This document shows, in pieces, positions 32,885 to 43,200 of a DNA stretch of 64,000 bases. Both the position numbers and the translations under genes were made by a program. The DNA is taken from positions 186,001 to 250,000 of the forward strand of contig JACKDU010000010.1 of NCBI GenBank assembly GCA_020633335.1. The letters run 5' to 3'. Source of the DNA: Myxococcales bacterium (GTDB taxonomy: Bacteria > Myxococcota_A > Polyangia > Nannocystales > Nannocystaceae). A model generated the notes under the pieces. It saw nothing but the letters and a program-made list of their open reading frames with translations, made no database searches and was not told where the DNA came from. How positions within the stretch are numbered: the stretch's first letter is position 1; each line of letters begins with the position of its first letter.

Positions 32885-34147
32885 CTAGAAGCGGAAGCCG
32901 AGCCCGGCGCCCTGGACGGTCGCGCCGAGGAGCGGCGTCACCTGGAGATCCTTGATCCCCGAGATCGCCTTGAGGCCCTTCTCGCTCTTCATCCACTTCT
33001 TCGCGTCGTTGCGGTCCTGGTAGATGATCACGCCGAGGACGCCGGCGAGGAGCACGGTCGCGCCGAGGGCGATGTCGCCGCCGAGGAAGCGGCTCCGCAT
33101 GATCTGCCCCTTGGCGGCGACGTCGGAGGCGAGCGCGGTATAGCCCGCCGAGTCGAGCGGGTTGGTGTTGCTGAGGCCCGAGTCGAGGAGCGCCTGGTTG
33201 GCGTCCTTGTAGGGGCCGCGGGCGGCGAAGCCCATCCCGTAGAGGGCGCCGGTGGCGATGAGGCCGGTCGCGGTGAGGCCGAGCGCGACCCAGGCGCGCG
33301 GCTGCCAGTAGCCCCAGAAGGTCCCGAGCTTGCAGTTCGGGCGGAGGTCCGGCGGGTCGTCCCGCGACTCCCGCTTGCGGCGGGGCTCGTTGCGGCAGAA
33401 CGCGTCGAAGTCCTTCTTGTTCTTGAGGTCGACCTTGATGCCCGAGGTGTCGATCTTGTCGGTCGGCTGATCGTCGACCGCCCCGGTCGCCGCGGCGATC
33501 GCCTCCGCCTCCTCGCGGAGCTCCTCGGGGGTCTTGCCGGGGCCCTCATCGAGCTCGGCGAGGATCTTCTCCTCGGCCGGCGTGAGCGGGCCCGGCGGGT
33601 TGATCGACTCGTTGACCGCGGCGACCAGCGCCCGCGGCAGGGCGATCGGCAGGATGTAGTCGTCGCTGCTGAAGGTCGCCTTGATCTCCTTGACCTGCGC
33701 CTTCTTGCCGAGGTCGTAGACCACCAGCGAGGTCATCTGCCCGGAGTCGGCCGGGGCCGCGGTGCCGTAGACCAGGTAGGTGTAGGGGACCTCCTTGCCC
33801 TTGGCGAGCCAGGTGGCGATCTTGCCGAGGCAGTCGTCGTTGACCTGGCGGCACTTCACCTTGCCGGCGGCGGTGTCGATGTCCATCGCCACGCCCTTGA
33901 CGGTGAAGCCCGAGCCCTCGAACTCCGACTGGATGTAGGAGCGGACGTCGGCGGCGATCGTCTGATCACCGCCGAGGCGCATCAGGCCGACGGTCTTGCC
34001 GCCCGCGGGGGCGGCCGCGGGGGCGGCCGCGGGGGCGGCCATCGCCGGCAGCGACGTCGCCGCGATGCACAGGCTCAAGGCGCCGCAAAGCGCCCCGTGG
34101 GCAGCGATCGCGGAGGAGGAACGGGCATTGGCTCGAAGTCGGCGCAT
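32885..34147 (-). CDS. Exported or membrane protein with two C-terminal helices, unknown
   Basis: The 420-residue product starts at ATG 34145-34147. It has a signal peptide ending near AMAAP and an Ala/Pro run encoded by a G+C-rich 12-bp DNA repeat (34005-34040). A soluble domain of about 45-190 contains LMRLGGDQTIAADVRSYIQS and a Cys pair (KCRQVNDDC). An acidic region follows, then two hydrophobic helices near 285-305 and 360-380, with a terminal GLGFRF. The domain order recalls envelope proteins common in myxobacteria, but I cannot name the family. It is followed on the same strand by the hairpin at 32830. Confidence 0.7.
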   Translation of the reverse strand: MRRLRANARSSSAIAAHGALCGALSLCIAATSLPAMAAPAAAPAAAPAGGKTVGLMRLGGDQTIAADVRSYIQSEFEGSGFTVKGVAMDIDTAAGKVKCRQVNDDCLGKIATWLAKGKEVPYTYLVYGTAAPADSGQMTSLVVYDLGKKAQVKEIKATFSSDDYILPIALPRALVAAVNESINPPGPLTPAEEKILAELDEGPGKTPEELREEAEAIAAATGAVDDQPTDKIDTSGIKVDLKNKKDFDAFCRNEPRRKRESRDDPPDLRPNCKLGTFWGYWQPRAWVALGLTATGLIATGALYGMGFAARGPYKDANQALLDSGLSNTNPLDSAGYTALASDVAAKGQIMRSRFLGGDIALGATVLLAGVLGVIIYQDRNDAKKWMKSEKGLKAISGIKDLQVTPLLGATVQGAGLGFRF

Positions 34148-34159
34148 GGAGGTCGCGGC

Positions 34160-34165
34160 ATGATA
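34160..34165 (-). promoter_or_regulatory. -10-like TATCAT before the 32885-34147 gene
   Basis: Minus-strand TATCAT ends 12 nt before the ATG at 34147. It lies downstream of the 34185-36188 gene, so the two genes need not share a transcript. Confidence 0.4.
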
Positions 34166-34184
34166 GCGACCACCCCCCGGCGGC

Positions 34185-36188
34185 TCAAGGACCGGATCGC
34201 CGCCGCGCCAGCAGACCCCAGCCCGCCAGGACCCCGCCCAGGAGGGCCGCGAGCGCCGAGCAGAGCGTGAGGAAGGGGCCCGCTCGCAGGGTCCAGCGCC
34301 AGGCGTCGACCACCCCCCAGAGGACGATCGCGGCGCTGAGGAGCAGGACGATCCCCCAAAGGAGGCGTCCGCGGCCCTCGCTGCGGGCCAGCGCCAGGAG
34401 GCCGGCGACGGTCGCCAGGAGCCCGAGGGCCGGGCCGAGGAGGAGCGCCCCGCCGTGGGTCTGGCGGGAGATCGCCAGGCTCGCCGCGACCCCGAGCGGG
34501 ACCCAGGGCGCCCAGCGGCCGAGGGCCGGCGCGAGCGCCCGAACGCCGCCGAGGAGGCCGCTGGCGAGGCCCGCGAGGAGGCCGCCGAGGCCCGCGACGA
34601 GGACCCCCGCGACGATCGCCTCGGCGAGCTCTGGGCCGAGGTCGAGGGCGCCGCCGAGGCGGGCGCCGACCTCGATCACCCAGGCCTCGAGGGGCAGGCG
34701 GAAGGCGCCCGCGCCGAGGCCGGGACCCTCGTGGAACCACAGCTCCGGGCGGATCCAGGGGCCGACCGTGGTCCAGGCCGCGGCGCTGAGGGTGCCGACG
34801 AGGAGGGCGACCACCAGCCAGCCGCGGCCGGCGAGCGCCCGCCGGCCCTCGCCGAGGCCGACCACCTCGTCGATCCCGGCCGCCACGAGGATCGCCGGCA
34901 GCCAGCCCGCGAGGACCCAGCCGGGCGCGCCGGCGGGCGGCGTCTCGAGGGCGCCGACCACCGGCCAGGGGCCGGCCGCGACCACGAAGAAGAAGGCGAC
35001 GATCCCCGCGAGGCCGAGCGACGCGGCCCCCCAGGTGGCCAGCGCCCGGGCGCCCGCCTGCCGACGTCGACCGCCGCTACCGGCGCCGCCGAAGATCAGG
35101 AGGGCGAGGGCGACGAGGCCGACGCCGATGAGCTGCTCCTCGCGGCGGATCACCGCGCGACCGGCCGCGTCGTCGCTGCGGGTCCAGCCGAGGAGGCGGG
35201 CGAGCGAGAGGCGCTCGTTGCCCCGGAGCTCGAGGTAGCCGGTCCAGCGCCCGGTCAGGCCGAGGCCGGCGGAGCCCTCGGCGGCGTGCCGATCGGGGCA
35301 CATCCGGGCCATCACGTCGTCGGCCTGGAGCCCCCGCGGATCGCTGCGGGTCCCCGGACAGACCAGCTCGACCCGTGAGCGCTGTCCGCGCGATCCGGAG
35401 AGGATCTGGACCCGCGGCTGCGGCCCGTCGGCGACCGGGCGATCGAGGCGCTCGAGGAGCGCCGGCGACTCGAAGGCCCGGACCTCGGCGCCGGCGAAGG
35501 CCTCGCGGGCCCGCGCCGGGCCGTCGGCGAAGTGGAGCTCGGCGATCCGGTGGAGCGCGCGCTCGAGCGCCTCCGCGTACTCCTGGGGGCCGTAGCCGCG
35601 GGAGCCGTCGGGCTCGACGAAGTCGTTGATCGGGACGTCGAAGGGCCCATAGCCGTCGATCACGATCGCCAGCGCCTGGAAGGGGTGGATCCCGAGGATC
35701 GGCCCCGAGTAGGCCTGACCGCGGCCGTCCTCCGCGCCGGCCTCGAAGCGATCGCCGACCGCGCTGGCGAGCGGCCCGAGGAGGACCGCGGCCGCGAGCA
35801 GGAGCCCGCCCGTACGGCGGCCGACGAAGGGGATCACCAGGGCGGCGACGATCCCAAGCCCGAGGGTCCAGAACGCCGCCGGGAAGGCGATCACGAGATC
35901 GGCGATCCCGCGGCCGGCGAGGATCGCCAGCACCCCGCTCGCCAGGAGGATCGCGGCCGCGCCCGTCCGCCGGAGCCCCTCCGGCAGCCGCTCCAGGGCC
36001 GCGCCCTCGGGCGCCAGCGCCCGCATGCCGCGGTAGCGGCCGAGCACGGCGGCGGCGGCGATCGCCGCGAGGGCCCCCGCGAGGCCGCGCTCGACCGTCA
36101 GCGCCGGGCCCACGAGGCAGAGCCCGCCGAGGGCGATCGCCATCGCCGCCGGCGAGAGCTGTCGAGGATCGCGCGGCGAGCTCTGCAC
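34185..36188 (-). CDS. Large polytopic membrane protein, unknown
   Basis: The 667-residue product has about 14 hydrophobic segments. Four to five are at the N-terminus (to about 150), then a soluble loop of about 200 residues (IDGYGPFDVPINDFVEPDG through the region with LSLARLLGWTRSDDAA), then eight or more further helices. The loop has a Cys pair (VELVCPGTRSD, VMARMCPDRH). The start is a GTG with TATAAG 6 nt upstream and no ribosome site. The family is not recognised. It is divergent from lon. Confidence 0.7.
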   Translation of the reverse strand: MQSSPRDPRQLSPAAMAIALGGLCLVGPALTVERGLAGALAAIAAAAVLGRYRGMRALAPEGAALERLPEGLRRTGAAAILLASGVLAILAGRGIADLVIAFPAAFWTLGLGIVAALVIPFVGRRTGGLLLAAAVLLGPLASAVGDRFEAGAEDGRGQAYSGPILGIHPFQALAIVIDGYGPFDVPINDFVEPDGSRGYGPQEYAEALERALHRIAELHFADGPARAREAFAGAEVRAFESPALLERLDRPVADGPQPRVQILSGSRGQRSRVELVCPGTRSDPRGLQADDVMARMCPDRHAAEGSAGLGLTGRWTGYLELRGNERLSLARLLGWTRSDDAAGRAVIRREEQLIGVGLVALALLIFGGAGSGGRRRQAGARALATWGAASLGLAGIVAFFFVVAAGPWPVVGALETPPAGAPGWVLAGWLPAILVAAGIDEVVGLGEGRRALAGRGWLVVALLVGTLSAAAWTTVGPWIRPELWFHEGPGLGAGAFRLPLEAWVIEVGARLGGALDLGPELAEAIVAGVLVAGLGGLLAGLASGLLGGVRALAPALGRWAPWVPLGVAASLAISRQTHGGALLLGPALGLLATVAGLLALARSEGRGRLLWGIVLLLSAAIVLWGVVDAWRWTLRAGPFLTLCSALAALLGGVLAGWGLLARRRSGP

Positions 36189-36260
36189 GGCGCTCTTATA
36201 CCCGAGGTCCCGGGCCTGGGGGCGCGGCCTTCGGCAGGTGACGCGATCGGCGATCCGGGC

Positions 36261-36266
36261 TAGGCT
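36261..36266 (+). promoter_or_regulatory. -10-like TAGGCT before lon
   Basis: TAGGCT ends 10 nt before the ATG at 36277. There is no heat-shock-type (sigma-32) promoter or CIRCE element nearby. Confidence 0.45.
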
Positions 36267-36276
36267 GCCCCGCCGG

Positions 36277-38673
36277 ATGCCCGACTACGGAATCACCCAG
36301 GGCACGCTGCCGCTCCTCGCGCTCCGCAGCGTCCTCCTCCTCCCAGGGACCACCGCCCCCCTCGAGCTCGGGCGGGCGACCGCCTCGTCGACCGCGGTCA
36401 AGCGGGCCCACGGGCGCCCCCGAAGCGACCCCAACGCGAGCCTGATCATCGTCGCGGTCCAGCGCGAGGCCGGCGCCCTCGAGACCCGCACCGACGCCTT
36501 CTATCCGATCGGCGTCCTCGCCGAGATCGTCCAGATCCGCCACGGCGTCCCCGGCCGCTTCACCTGCGTCCTCCGCGGGATCGCCCGGGTCAACCTCCTC
36601 GACGTCCAGGACGCCCGCGACCACCAGACCTGCCGCTTCCACCGCACGGACGAGCCGATCGGCGACGCCACCCTCGCCTACGCCCTCGCCGGCGCCCTCC
36701 AGGACCTCCTCAAGCAGCACGAGAGCCTGCTCCCGAGCGCCTCGAAGACCAAGGCGCGCTCGCAGGCGATGGCGGCGATCGCCGCCCAGCGGGCGCCGGG
36801 GCTGGTCGCCGACCTCTGCGCCAACCACGTCGAGCTCGACGACGAGGACCGCCGCGAGGTCCTCCAGGAGGTCTCGGTGAGCGAGCGCCTGCGCAAGGTG
36901 ATCGAGCTGGTGAGCCGGGCCGCCAACACCCTCCAGGTCAAGCGCGACCTCGATCGCGCCGTCCGCGAGCACCTCTCGAAGCACGAGCACGACACCCTCC
37001 TCCGCCACAAGCTGCGGGCGATCCAGAGCGAGCTCGGCGAGACCCAGGGCGAGCTCGACGAGCGCTGGATCACCGAGATCGAGGAGCGCCTGCGGGCCGC
37101 CGATCTGCCGCCGGACGCCCGCGCGGTCGCCGATCGCGAGCTCCGGCGCCTGCGCAAGATGAACCGCCAGAGCGCCGAGGCGATGACCACCCGGACCTAC
37201 CTCGACTGGCTCGCCGACCTCCCCTGGAGCCCGGCGACCGAGAGCCCGGATCGCCTCGATCTCGCGGCCGCCCGCCGCCTCCTCGAGGAGGAGCACCACG
37301 GCCTCGAGCGGGTGAAGAAGCGGGTGCTCGAGTACCTCGGGGTCCGCAAGCTCGCGCCCGACAAGCGGGGGCCGATCCTCTGCCTGGTGGGCCCGCCGGG
37401 GGTCGGCAAGACCTCGCTGGGCCGGAGCATCGCCGAGGCGCTGGGGCGGAGGCTGGTCCGGATCTCGCTCGGCGGGATCCGTGATGACGCGGAGATCCGC
37501 GGCCACCGGCGGACCTACGTCGGCGCCCTCCCCGGCCGGCTGATCCAGGCGATGAAGCGGGCCGGCGCCCGCAACCCGGTGATCGTCCTCGACGAGATCG
37601 ACAAGCTCGGCGGCCCCAACCTCCGCGGCGACCCGGTGTCGGCGCTCCTCGAGGCCCTCGACCCCGAGCAAAATGACGCATTCTCCGATCACTACATCGG
37701 CGTCGACTACGACCTCTCGCGGGTGGTCTTCCTGGCGACCGCCAACGACCTCGGGGCGATCCCGCCGGTCCTCCGCGACCGCCTCGAGGTGATCGAGCTG
37801 AGCGGCTACACGATCGAGGAGAAGGTGGCGATCGCCCGCAACCACCTCCTGCCGAAGCAGCGCCACGAGCACGGCCTCGACCTCGTCGACGTCGAGATCG
37901 ACGACGCGATCCTGGTCGAGGTCGCGACCGCCTACACCCGCGAGGCCGGCGTCCGCAACCTCGAGCGCGAGGTCGCCTCGCTCCTCCGCGACCTGGCGAT
38001 GCAGATCGCCGAGGGCAAGCCGCCGCCGAAGGCGCTCACCGAGGCCGACCTCCTGCGGGTGCTCGGGCCGCCGCGCTTCTACGACGAGCTCGCCGCCAAG
38101 ACGCCGACCCCGGGCGTGGTCACCGGCCTCGGCTGGACCCCGGTCGGCGGCACCCTCCTCTTCGTCGAGGTGACGATCACCCGGGGCAACGGCCTCCTGC
38201 GGCGGACCGGCAAGCTCGGCGACGTGATGAAGGAGTCGGCCCAGACCGCGCTCTCGTGGGTGCGCTCGCGGGCGCCCTCGCTCGGGATCGACGAGGGGTT
38301 CATGGCGACCCACGACGTCCACGTCCACTTCCCGGCCGGCGCGGTCCCCAAGGACGGACCGAGCGCCGGGATCGCGGTCGCCTCGGCGATCGTCTCGGCG
38401 CTCCTCAAGCGGCCGGCGCGGGTCGATCTGGCGATGACCGGCGAGATCACCCTGCGGGGCCACGTGCTGCCGATCGGCGGGGTGCGGGAGAAGGTCCTGG
38501 CGGCCCACCGCGCGGGGATCCGCGAGGTGATCCTCCCGGAGCGCAACCGCAAGGACGAGCCCGAGCTGCCGACCCAGGCGCGCGCGGAGATGACCCTGCA
38601 CTTCGTCAAGACGATCGACGAGGTGCTGGCGATCGTCCTCCTCGGCGACGACTCGCAGGCGGCCGCCGAGTAG
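36277..38673 (+). CDS. lon: ATP-dependent protease Lon
   Basis: The 798-residue product is full length for LonA. It has the N-terminal substrate-binding domain, then the AAA+ module with Walker A GPPGVGKT near 372 and Walker B VIVLDEIDK. The C-terminal protease carries catalytic Ser696 in PKDGPSAG and Lys739 in GGVREKVLAA, 43 residues apart as in E. coli. Lon degrades misfolded and regulatory proteins in the cytoplasm. The ATG at 36277 is preferred over an upstream in-frame start at 36238. A giant hairpin follows the stop. Confidence 0.95.
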   Translation: MPDYGITQGTLPLLALRSVLLLPGTTAPLELGRATASSTAVKRAHGRPRSDPNASLIIVAVQREAGALETRTDAFYPIGVLAEIVQIRHGVPGRFTCVLRGIARVNLLDVQDARDHQTCRFHRTDEPIGDATLAYALAGALQDLLKQHESLLPSASKTKARSQAMAAIAAQRAPGLVADLCANHVELDDEDRREVLQEVSVSERLRKVIELVSRAANTLQVKRDLDRAVREHLSKHEHDTLLRHKLRAIQSELGETQGELDERWITEIEERLRAADLPPDARAVADRELRRLRKMNRQSAEAMTTRTYLDWLADLPWSPATESPDRLDLAAARRLLEEEHHGLERVKKRVLEYLGVRKLAPDKRGPILCLVGPPGVGKTSLGRSIAEALGRRLVRISLGGIRDDAEIRGHRRTYVGALPGRLIQAMKRAGARNPVIVLDEIDKLGGPNLRGDPVSALLEALDPEQNDAFSDHYIGVDYDLSRVVFLATANDLGAIPPVLRDRLEVIELSGYTIEEKVAIARNHLLPKQRHEHGLDLVDVEIDDAILVEVATAYTREAGVRNLEREVASLLRDLAMQIAEGKPPPKALTEADLLRVLGPPRFYDELAAKTPTPGVVTGLGWTPVGGTLLFVEVTITRGNGLLRRTGKLGDVMKESAQTALSWVRSRAPSLGIDEGFMATHDVHVHFPAGAVPKDGPSAGIAVASAIVSALLKRPARVDLAMTGEITLRGHVLPIGGVREKVLAAHRAGIREVILPERNRKDEPELPTQARAEMTLHFVKTIDEVLAIVLLGDDSQAAAE

Positions 38674-38679
38674 CCGTCC

Positions 38680-38839
38680 AGTGCCGCGACCGCGACGTAT
38701 CGATCCAGCTCGCGCCGGGATCGTCGTCGCTGGCTAGGCGGCGAAGCGAAGATGTACCGGGCGTACTTCGAGCTTCGCCAACAACGCCAGCGGCGGCGAG
38801 ACCAAGCGAGCTGGGTCGATACGTCGCGGTCGCGGCACT
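38680..38839. repeat. 160-bp giant palindrome (long hairpin) after lon
   Basis: The outer arms 38680-38713 and 38806-38839 are 34 bp each and match except for one position, which still pairs as G-U in RNA. The arms continue inward with further pairing (GTCGCTGGC near 38724 against GCCAGCGGC near 38786, and GGCGAAGC against GCTTCGCC) to a small loop near 38758-38761. The right arm covers the stop codon of the convergent sigma-54 activator gene. It could be a bidirectional terminator, a MITE-like remnant or a structured RNA. Confidence 0.9.
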
Positions 38840-40229
38840 AGCCCTCGTACTCGCTGCGATCGATCTCGAGGCGGCGGATCCACTTCTGGATCTGCTGCCT
38901 GGCCTTGTTCATCGCCCGCGCGGTCGCCGAGACGTTGCCGCCGCTGGCCCGGAGCTGGGCGACGAGCTCGCGGCGGAGGGCGGCGTCCTCGGGGGAGCGG
39001 GCCCCGGCGCTCGCGCTCGCGCTCGCGCTCGAGATCGGGCGCGGGCTCGCCGTCGGCGACGGGCCCGGCCGGGTGATCGACTCCGGCAGATCCTCGAGGC
39101 GGATCACGCCGTCCGGGCTCAGGGCGACGGCGGCGGTCAGCGCCTGCTCGAGCTCGCGGACGTTGAGGGGCCAGGCGTGGTCGAGGAAGGCCTGGACGAC
39201 CTCGGGCCGGAGCTGGATCGGGCGCGCGTCCGGCCGCCGCGAGAGGAGCGCGGCGAGGAGGATCCCGAGGTCATCGAGGCGCTCGCGGAGCGGCGGCAGG
39301 CGGTGGGTGAAGCCGGCGAGGCGGGCGTAGAGGTCCCGGCGGAAGCGCTCGTCGCCCATCCAGGCCTCGAGGGGCTGGTGGGTCGCCGAGAGCACGCGGA
39401 CGTCGACGCGGATCGGCCGGGTCGCGCCGACCGGGACCACCTCGGATTGCTGGAGCACCCGCAGCAGGGTCGCCTGGGCCGGCGCCGGGAGCTCGGCGAC
39501 CTCGTCGAGGAAGAGGGTGCCGCCGTCGGCCGCCCGGACGAAGCCGGGCTCGTCGCGGATCGCCCCGGAGAAGGCCCCGCGGACGTGGCCGAAGAGCTGC
39601 GACTCGAGGAGCGTCGGGGCGATCGCGCCGCAGTTGACGGCGACGAAGGGCCCGCGCCCCGACGCCGCGTGGATCGCCCGCGCCACCACCTCCTTGCCGC
39701 TGCCGGTCTCGCCGCGGAGGAGCACCGGGATCGGCGTCGCCGCGACCCGGGCGAGGCGGCTGAGCTGGAGGTGGTGCTGGCCCACGAGCGTCGCCAGCCC
39801 GGGCAGCGCCGGCGCCGACGCCAGTGACGCGCCCTCGATCTGGCGGGCGCGGAAGCGGAAGAAGGAGCCGCCGAGGCGCAGGAGATCGCAGTCGCGGAGC
39901 GTCGCTTCATCGACGCGGACGCCGTTGACCAGGCAGCCGTTGGTCGCCCCGCAGTCGCGGAGGCGCCAGCCGCCGGCCTCGCGCTCGAGGAGCGCGTGGC
40001 GCCCGGAGATCTTGGGGTCCGGGAGCTCGAGCCTCGCATCTGGCCCTTGGGACAGGAGTCGATCGCCGCCGCGGCCGATCGTCAGGCGCGCGAGGCCAGC
40101 CAGCGAGTAGGCGGCGCCGCCGGCCAGCGGGCGCTGGCTCTCGACGATGAGCACCAGCGCCGGGGCGCTCCGCGGCAGGCCCTCGGCGCGGACCTCCACG
40201 CTCTTGAGCGTGTTGCTCGGGTTGCTCAC
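38838..40229 (-). CDS. Sigma-54-dependent activator with FHA sensor domain
   Basis: The 463-residue protein has an N-terminal FHA domain (about 45-115: TIGRGGDR, ISGRHALLERE, TNGCLVNG), which binds phosphothreonine. An AAA+ activator domain follows (Walker A GETGSGKE at 173-180, Walker B GGTLFLDE near 236). A Fis-type HTH is at the C-terminus (GNVSATARAMNKARQQIQKW). The sigma-54 contact loop reads GAFSGA (218-223), with Ser for the usual Thr. It is divergent from a Ser/Thr kinase gene, a likely source of its phospho-signal. The start is a GTG. The stop codon lies inside the giant hairpin. Confidence 0.93.
   Translation of the reverse strand: MSNPSNTLKSVEVRAEGLPRSAPALVLIVESQRPLAGGAAYSLAGLARLTIGRGGDRLLSQGPDARLELPDPKISGRHALLEREAGGWRLRDCGATNGCLVNGVRVDEATLRDCDLLRLGGSFFRFRARQIEGASLASAPALPGLATLVGQHHLQLSRLARVAATPIPVLLRGETGSGKEVVARAIHAASGRGPFVAVNCGAIAPTLLESQLFGHVRGAFSGAIRDEPGFVRAADGGTLFLDEVAELPAPAQATLLRVLQQSEVVPVGATRPIRVDVRVLSATHQPLEAWMGDERFRRDLYARLAGFTHRLPPLRERLDDLGILLAALLSRRPDARPIQLRPEVVQAFLDHAWPLNVRELEQALTAAVALSPDGVIRLEDLPESITRPGPSPTASPRPISSASASASAGARSPEDAALRRELVAQLRASGGNVSATARAMNKARQQIQKWIRRLEIDRSEYEG
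40040..40055. repeat. Dispersed 16-bp palindrome, copy 5
   Basis: CTGGCCCTTGGGACAG differs by one base from CTGTCCCTTGGGACAG. It lies within the FHA domain region of the activator gene and is read there through caa and cca codons. Confidence 0.45.
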
Positions 40230-40287
40230 GGCGATCCAGTGATAACATCATCCCGGCCGCGTGCGGGGCCGCGCGCGGCGATCGACG

Positions 40288-43200
40288 ATGACGACGACCG
40301 AGTCCGTGAGCATCCGTGAGGGGGAGCTGATCGGCGGGCGCTACCGGCCGCTCCGTGTCCTCGGGGCCGGCGGCATGGGCCGGGTGCTCGAGGCCGAGGA
40401 TCTCGAGGGGGGCGGACGCGTCGCCCTCAAGGTGCCGGTGCAGGCGATCGGCGACGACCCGCGGGCGCGGGCCCGCTTCGTCCGCGAGGCCCAGGCGGCG
40501 GCGCTCCTCGACCACCCCAACGTCGTCCGCGTCCTCGACGTCGTCAGCCGCGACGACGGCGCGCCGGTGATGGTCCTCGAGCTCCTCGAGGGCGAGACCC
40601 TGGCCGCTCGCCTCGGCCGCGAGGGTCGCCTCTCGCCGGCGGCGACCGCCGACGCGCTGGTGCCGGTGATCGAGGCGCTCCAGCAGGCCCACCGCCGCGG
40701 CCTCGTCCACCGCGACGTCAAGCCCGACAACATCTTCCTCGCCGAGGTCGACGGGGCGCTCGTCCCCAAGCTCCTCGACTTCGGGATCACCAAGGTGCTG
40801 CAGCGATCGCTCGGCTCGACGATGAGCCAGACGATCACCGGGCAGATCATCGGCACCCCCGACTACATGGCGCCCGAGCAGCTCTGCGGCGAGGCCGAGA
40901 TCGACGCGCGGGTCGACGTGTGGGCGGTCGGCGTGGTCCTCTACGAGTGCCTCGCCGGCGTCCGCCCCTTCGCCGGGGCCAACGTCGGCCAGCTCATGCG
41001 GGCGATCCTGCTGCACCCGCCGGTGCCCCTCCTCCACCGCGCCCCGGAGCTCCCGGTCGAGCTCGCGCTCGCGGTCGGCGACGCGCTCGCGCCGGTCGAC
41101 GAGCGGCCGCGCGAGCTGACGGCCCTCCTCGACGCCCTGCGCCCCGAGGGCGGCGCGACCGCGAGGAGCGGCGACGAGGAGGCCGAGCGCGCGTCCCCGG
41201 CGGCCCGGCGCGGCGGCCAGCGCCGGCCGATCTCCGTGCTGATCGCCGCCCCCGTCGAGCGCGGCGCGCGGATCACCGACCCGCAGCGGGCCTTTCGGCA
41301 CTCGCAGGCGCTGCGGGAGCGCGCGCGCGAGATCGCCCGCGACCTCGACGCGACCCTCGTCGACCCCCCGGGGCCCGAGGTCGCCCTCCTCTTCGGCCTC
41401 CCGAGCGCCCGCAGCAGCGACGCGCGGCGGGCGGTGGCGGCGGCCGAGCGCCTCCACGCCGAGCTGCCGGCGGCCCTGCAGATCGGCATCGCCTGCGGCC
41501 ACCTGGTGGTCGGCGCGTCGGCCACGGGCGCGGGCGCGGTCGACCTCGCCTGGGCGCAGGCCGAGCCCTGGCAGGCGGCCGTCGATCTCGCCCGCTCCGC
41601 CGACGCCGGCGCGACCGCCCTCGCCGAGCCCGTAGCCCGGGCCTGCGAGCCCCTCGCCGGCGCGCCGGTCGGCCGCCGCCGCGAGCTCTGGCGCCTCGCC
41701 GGGCTCCTCGACGAGTGCGGCGAGCGGCGGCGCGGCGCGGTGATCCTCCTCCGCGGCGAGGCCGGGATCGGCAAGACCACGCTCGCCCGCGAGGTCCTCG
41801 CCGAGGCCAGCGCCCGCGGCCTGCGGAGCCTGGCGGCGCCGATCTTCGACTTCGGCGCCCACCCGGAGCTCGACGTCGCCCGGGGCCTCTTCGGCGAGCT
41901 CTACCTCGAGCACCGCGGCGCGCTCGCGCAGGAGCACCGCCTCGTCCTCGACGAGCTCCTCCGCCTGCCGATGAGCGAGGAGGCCCAGGCCGAGTCCCGG
42001 GCGCTGACCCCGAGGATGCGGAGCCAGCTGCGGGGGGCGGCGATTCGTCGGGTCCTCGAGCGCGCCGCTGGTGGGGAGCGTGCCGCCGACCGGGAGCGCG
42101 CCGCCGGGCTCGCGCTCTGGATCGACGACGTCCACTGGGCCGATCCGCCCTCGCTCGAGCTCGTCGTCCTCCTCCTGCGGGCGGTCGCCGAGCTCCCGGT
42201 GGTCCTCCTCCTGACCACCCGCCCGGTCGAGGCCCCGAAGGATCCCGCCTGGCAGGCGGCGCTCCGCGAGGCGCGGCCGCTCATCGTCGAGCTCGGGCCG
42301 CTCAGCGACGACGACGCCCTCGCCCTCGCCCGCCGCCACCTCCACGACGACGCCCTCGCGCGCCGCTGCGTCGAGCGATCCGGCGGCAACCCGCTCTTCC
42401 TCCTCAGCCTCGTCCGCGACCTCGAGCCGACCGGCGGCAAGGTGCCGGCGTCGGTCGACAGCGTTGTCGCGGCCCGCCTCGATCGCCTCGACCCCGAGGC
42501 GGTGTCGGCGGTCCAGGCGGCCTCGGTGCTCGGCCGGCGCTTCGGCGTCGACGCCCTCGATCACCTGGTCGTCGGCGCCCACACCCAGCTCCCCGCGCTG
42601 ATCGCCGCCGAGCTCCTCGAGGCCGACGCCGACGCCTACCTCTTCCGCCACGACCTGGTCCGCGACGCGGTCTACGGCGGGCTCCTCCCCGAGGCCCGCT
42701 CGGCGCTCCACCGCCGGGCCGCCACCTGGTACCGCGAGCGCGATCCGCTGATGGTCGCCCGCCACCTCGACGGCGCCCACGATCCCGAGGCGGCCGCCGC
42801 CTACCTCGAGGCCGCCCGCCACGAGCAGGCGATCCAGCGGCTCCCGAGCGCGCTCGCGCTCGCCCGCCGCGGCGAGCTCCTGGCCGAGGACGAGGCCCTC
42901 AGCGTCGAGCTCGGCCTCACCTGCGGCGAGCTCGAGCGGCGCCTCGGGATGGTCGACGACTCGCTGGCGACCTTCAGGGCCCTCGCCCCGCGGGCGGCCT
43001 CGGAGGCCCAGCGCCTCCGCGCCTACCTCGGCCAGGCCGACGCCCTCAACCTCTCCGATCGCCATGACGAGGCGCTCGCGGTGCTCGGGCGGGCCAGCGG
43101 CAGCACCGAGGAGCCGGCCCTCCTCGCGGCGATCCACAGCCTCCGCGGCAACATCCTCTTCTCCTGCGGCGACTCGAGCTCCTGCCGGCGCGAGCACGAG

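Noticed and set aside
41230..41680. A functional nucleotide cyclase in the large kinase protein
   Set aside because: The region has the position and general feel of a class III cyclase domain but no visible metal-binding Asp pair or substrate lysine.
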